NCBI GenBank assembly: GCA_009779845.1
Contig: WRBE01000008.1
Location: 1 to 60,953 of the forward strand
Reading direction: 5' to 3'
DNA length: 60,953 bases
Source of the DNA: Oscillospiraceae bacterium
Lineage (GTDB): Bacteria; Bacillota; Clostridia; Oscillospirales; Oscillospiraceae
Positions 60,886-60,953 of the stretch are shown in pieces. Each line of letters begins with the position of its first letter. Position 1 is the first letter of the stretch. The notes under the pieces were generated by a model. It worked only from the letters and a program-made list of their open reading frames with translations. It had not been told where the DNA came from and did no database searches. Position numbers and translations under genes: made by a program.

Positions 60886-60953
60886 TTATTCGGGCTGGAG
60901 GCGGACATACTTCCAGTCAATGTCCCCATCCCCATCTCTGGTCAAATAGTGGT
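60886..60953 (-). CDS. C-terminal fragment of a gene entering from the right edge (partial)
   Basis: The minus-strand frame from the edge reads HYLTRDGDGDIDWKYVRLQ then PE and TAA at 60886-60888, so 22 codons of a protein C-terminus are in the window. The Asp-rich TRDGDGDIDW stretch looks like a calcium-loop or surface-exposed tail, but too little is visible to assign a family. A hairpin terminator follows, which supports a real gene end. Confidence 0.55.
   Translation of the reverse strand, partial: HYLTRDGDGDIDWKYVRLQPE

Overview
The window reads as a stretch of chromosome from an uncultured, moderately GC-rich Firmicute of class Clostridia. The evidence is: MurT/GatD (amidation of Gram-positive lipid II), a stand-alone Asp23 protein, the nusB-xseA-xseB-ispA block, a YmfF/YmfH peptidase pair, GatCAB, S-layer-homology anchoring, many lipoproteins with typical lipoboxes, and strong AGGAGG-type ribosome binding sites. 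No rRNA, tRNA, CRISPR array, transposase or phage gene was found. The family (for example Oscillospiraceae-like gut Clostridia) is a guess.

Layout. 1-3914 (-) is the N-terminal 1304 codons of a secreted repeat protein that runs off the left edge inside near-identical 255-bp repeats. 4141-8147 (-) holds a CMD-family protein, a lipoprotein, then ispA, xseB, xseA and nusB. 8190-9328 is a small membrane-protein gene bracketed by two inverted copies of a dispersed structured repeat. 9339-13252 (-) holds asp23, gatD, murT, a zinc-ribbon membrane protein and a YihY protein. 13910-17430 holds a hypothetical gene, DUF1294 and ymfH-ymfF. 17611-30162 (-) is one gene for a 4183-residue surface protein with SLH anchor. 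30467-33225 (-) is a TrpXYZ-like ABC importer. 33659-36219 (+) is an F420-ligase homologue, DUF1801, an Imm5-like protein and a rhodanese. 36541-40764 (-) holds a putative glycosidase-fold protein, rpiB, a PHP phosphatase and a protein mannosyltransferase. 40961-44054 (+) is a fused gatC-gatA plus gatB. Then come two lipoproteins (-), the lysine/DAP genes asd-dapA-dapB with a nitroreductase (+), an Fe-S aldo/keto reductase (-), a tiny His/Cys-rich peptide (+), a two-component system (-), comEA (-), a PBP5-type carboxypeptidase (+), DUF2806 (-), and a nucleoside-salvage operon (cdd, punA, udp) led by a lipoprotein (-).

How parts fit. Cell-envelope work dominates: DAP synthesis, lipid II amidation, D,D-carboxypeptidase, two very large surface proteins and an O-mannosyltransferase that could glycosylate them. 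Housekeeping operons are interleaved with intergenic repeats of two kinds. One is a roughly 300-340 bp element in five copies (A-E) whose hairpins are kept by compensatory changes. The other is a family of small snapback hairpins with a TAGGGG...CCCG frame and variable paired arms.

The best candidates for something undescribed are: (i) the 48-residue peptide with 9 Cys and 11 His at 52463-52609, next to a sensor kinase whose extracytoplasmic loop is itself His-rich, suggesting a metal-handling locus; (ii) the structured dispersed repeat; (iii) the GatC-GatA fusion. All function calls are from reading the sequence; no database search was run.
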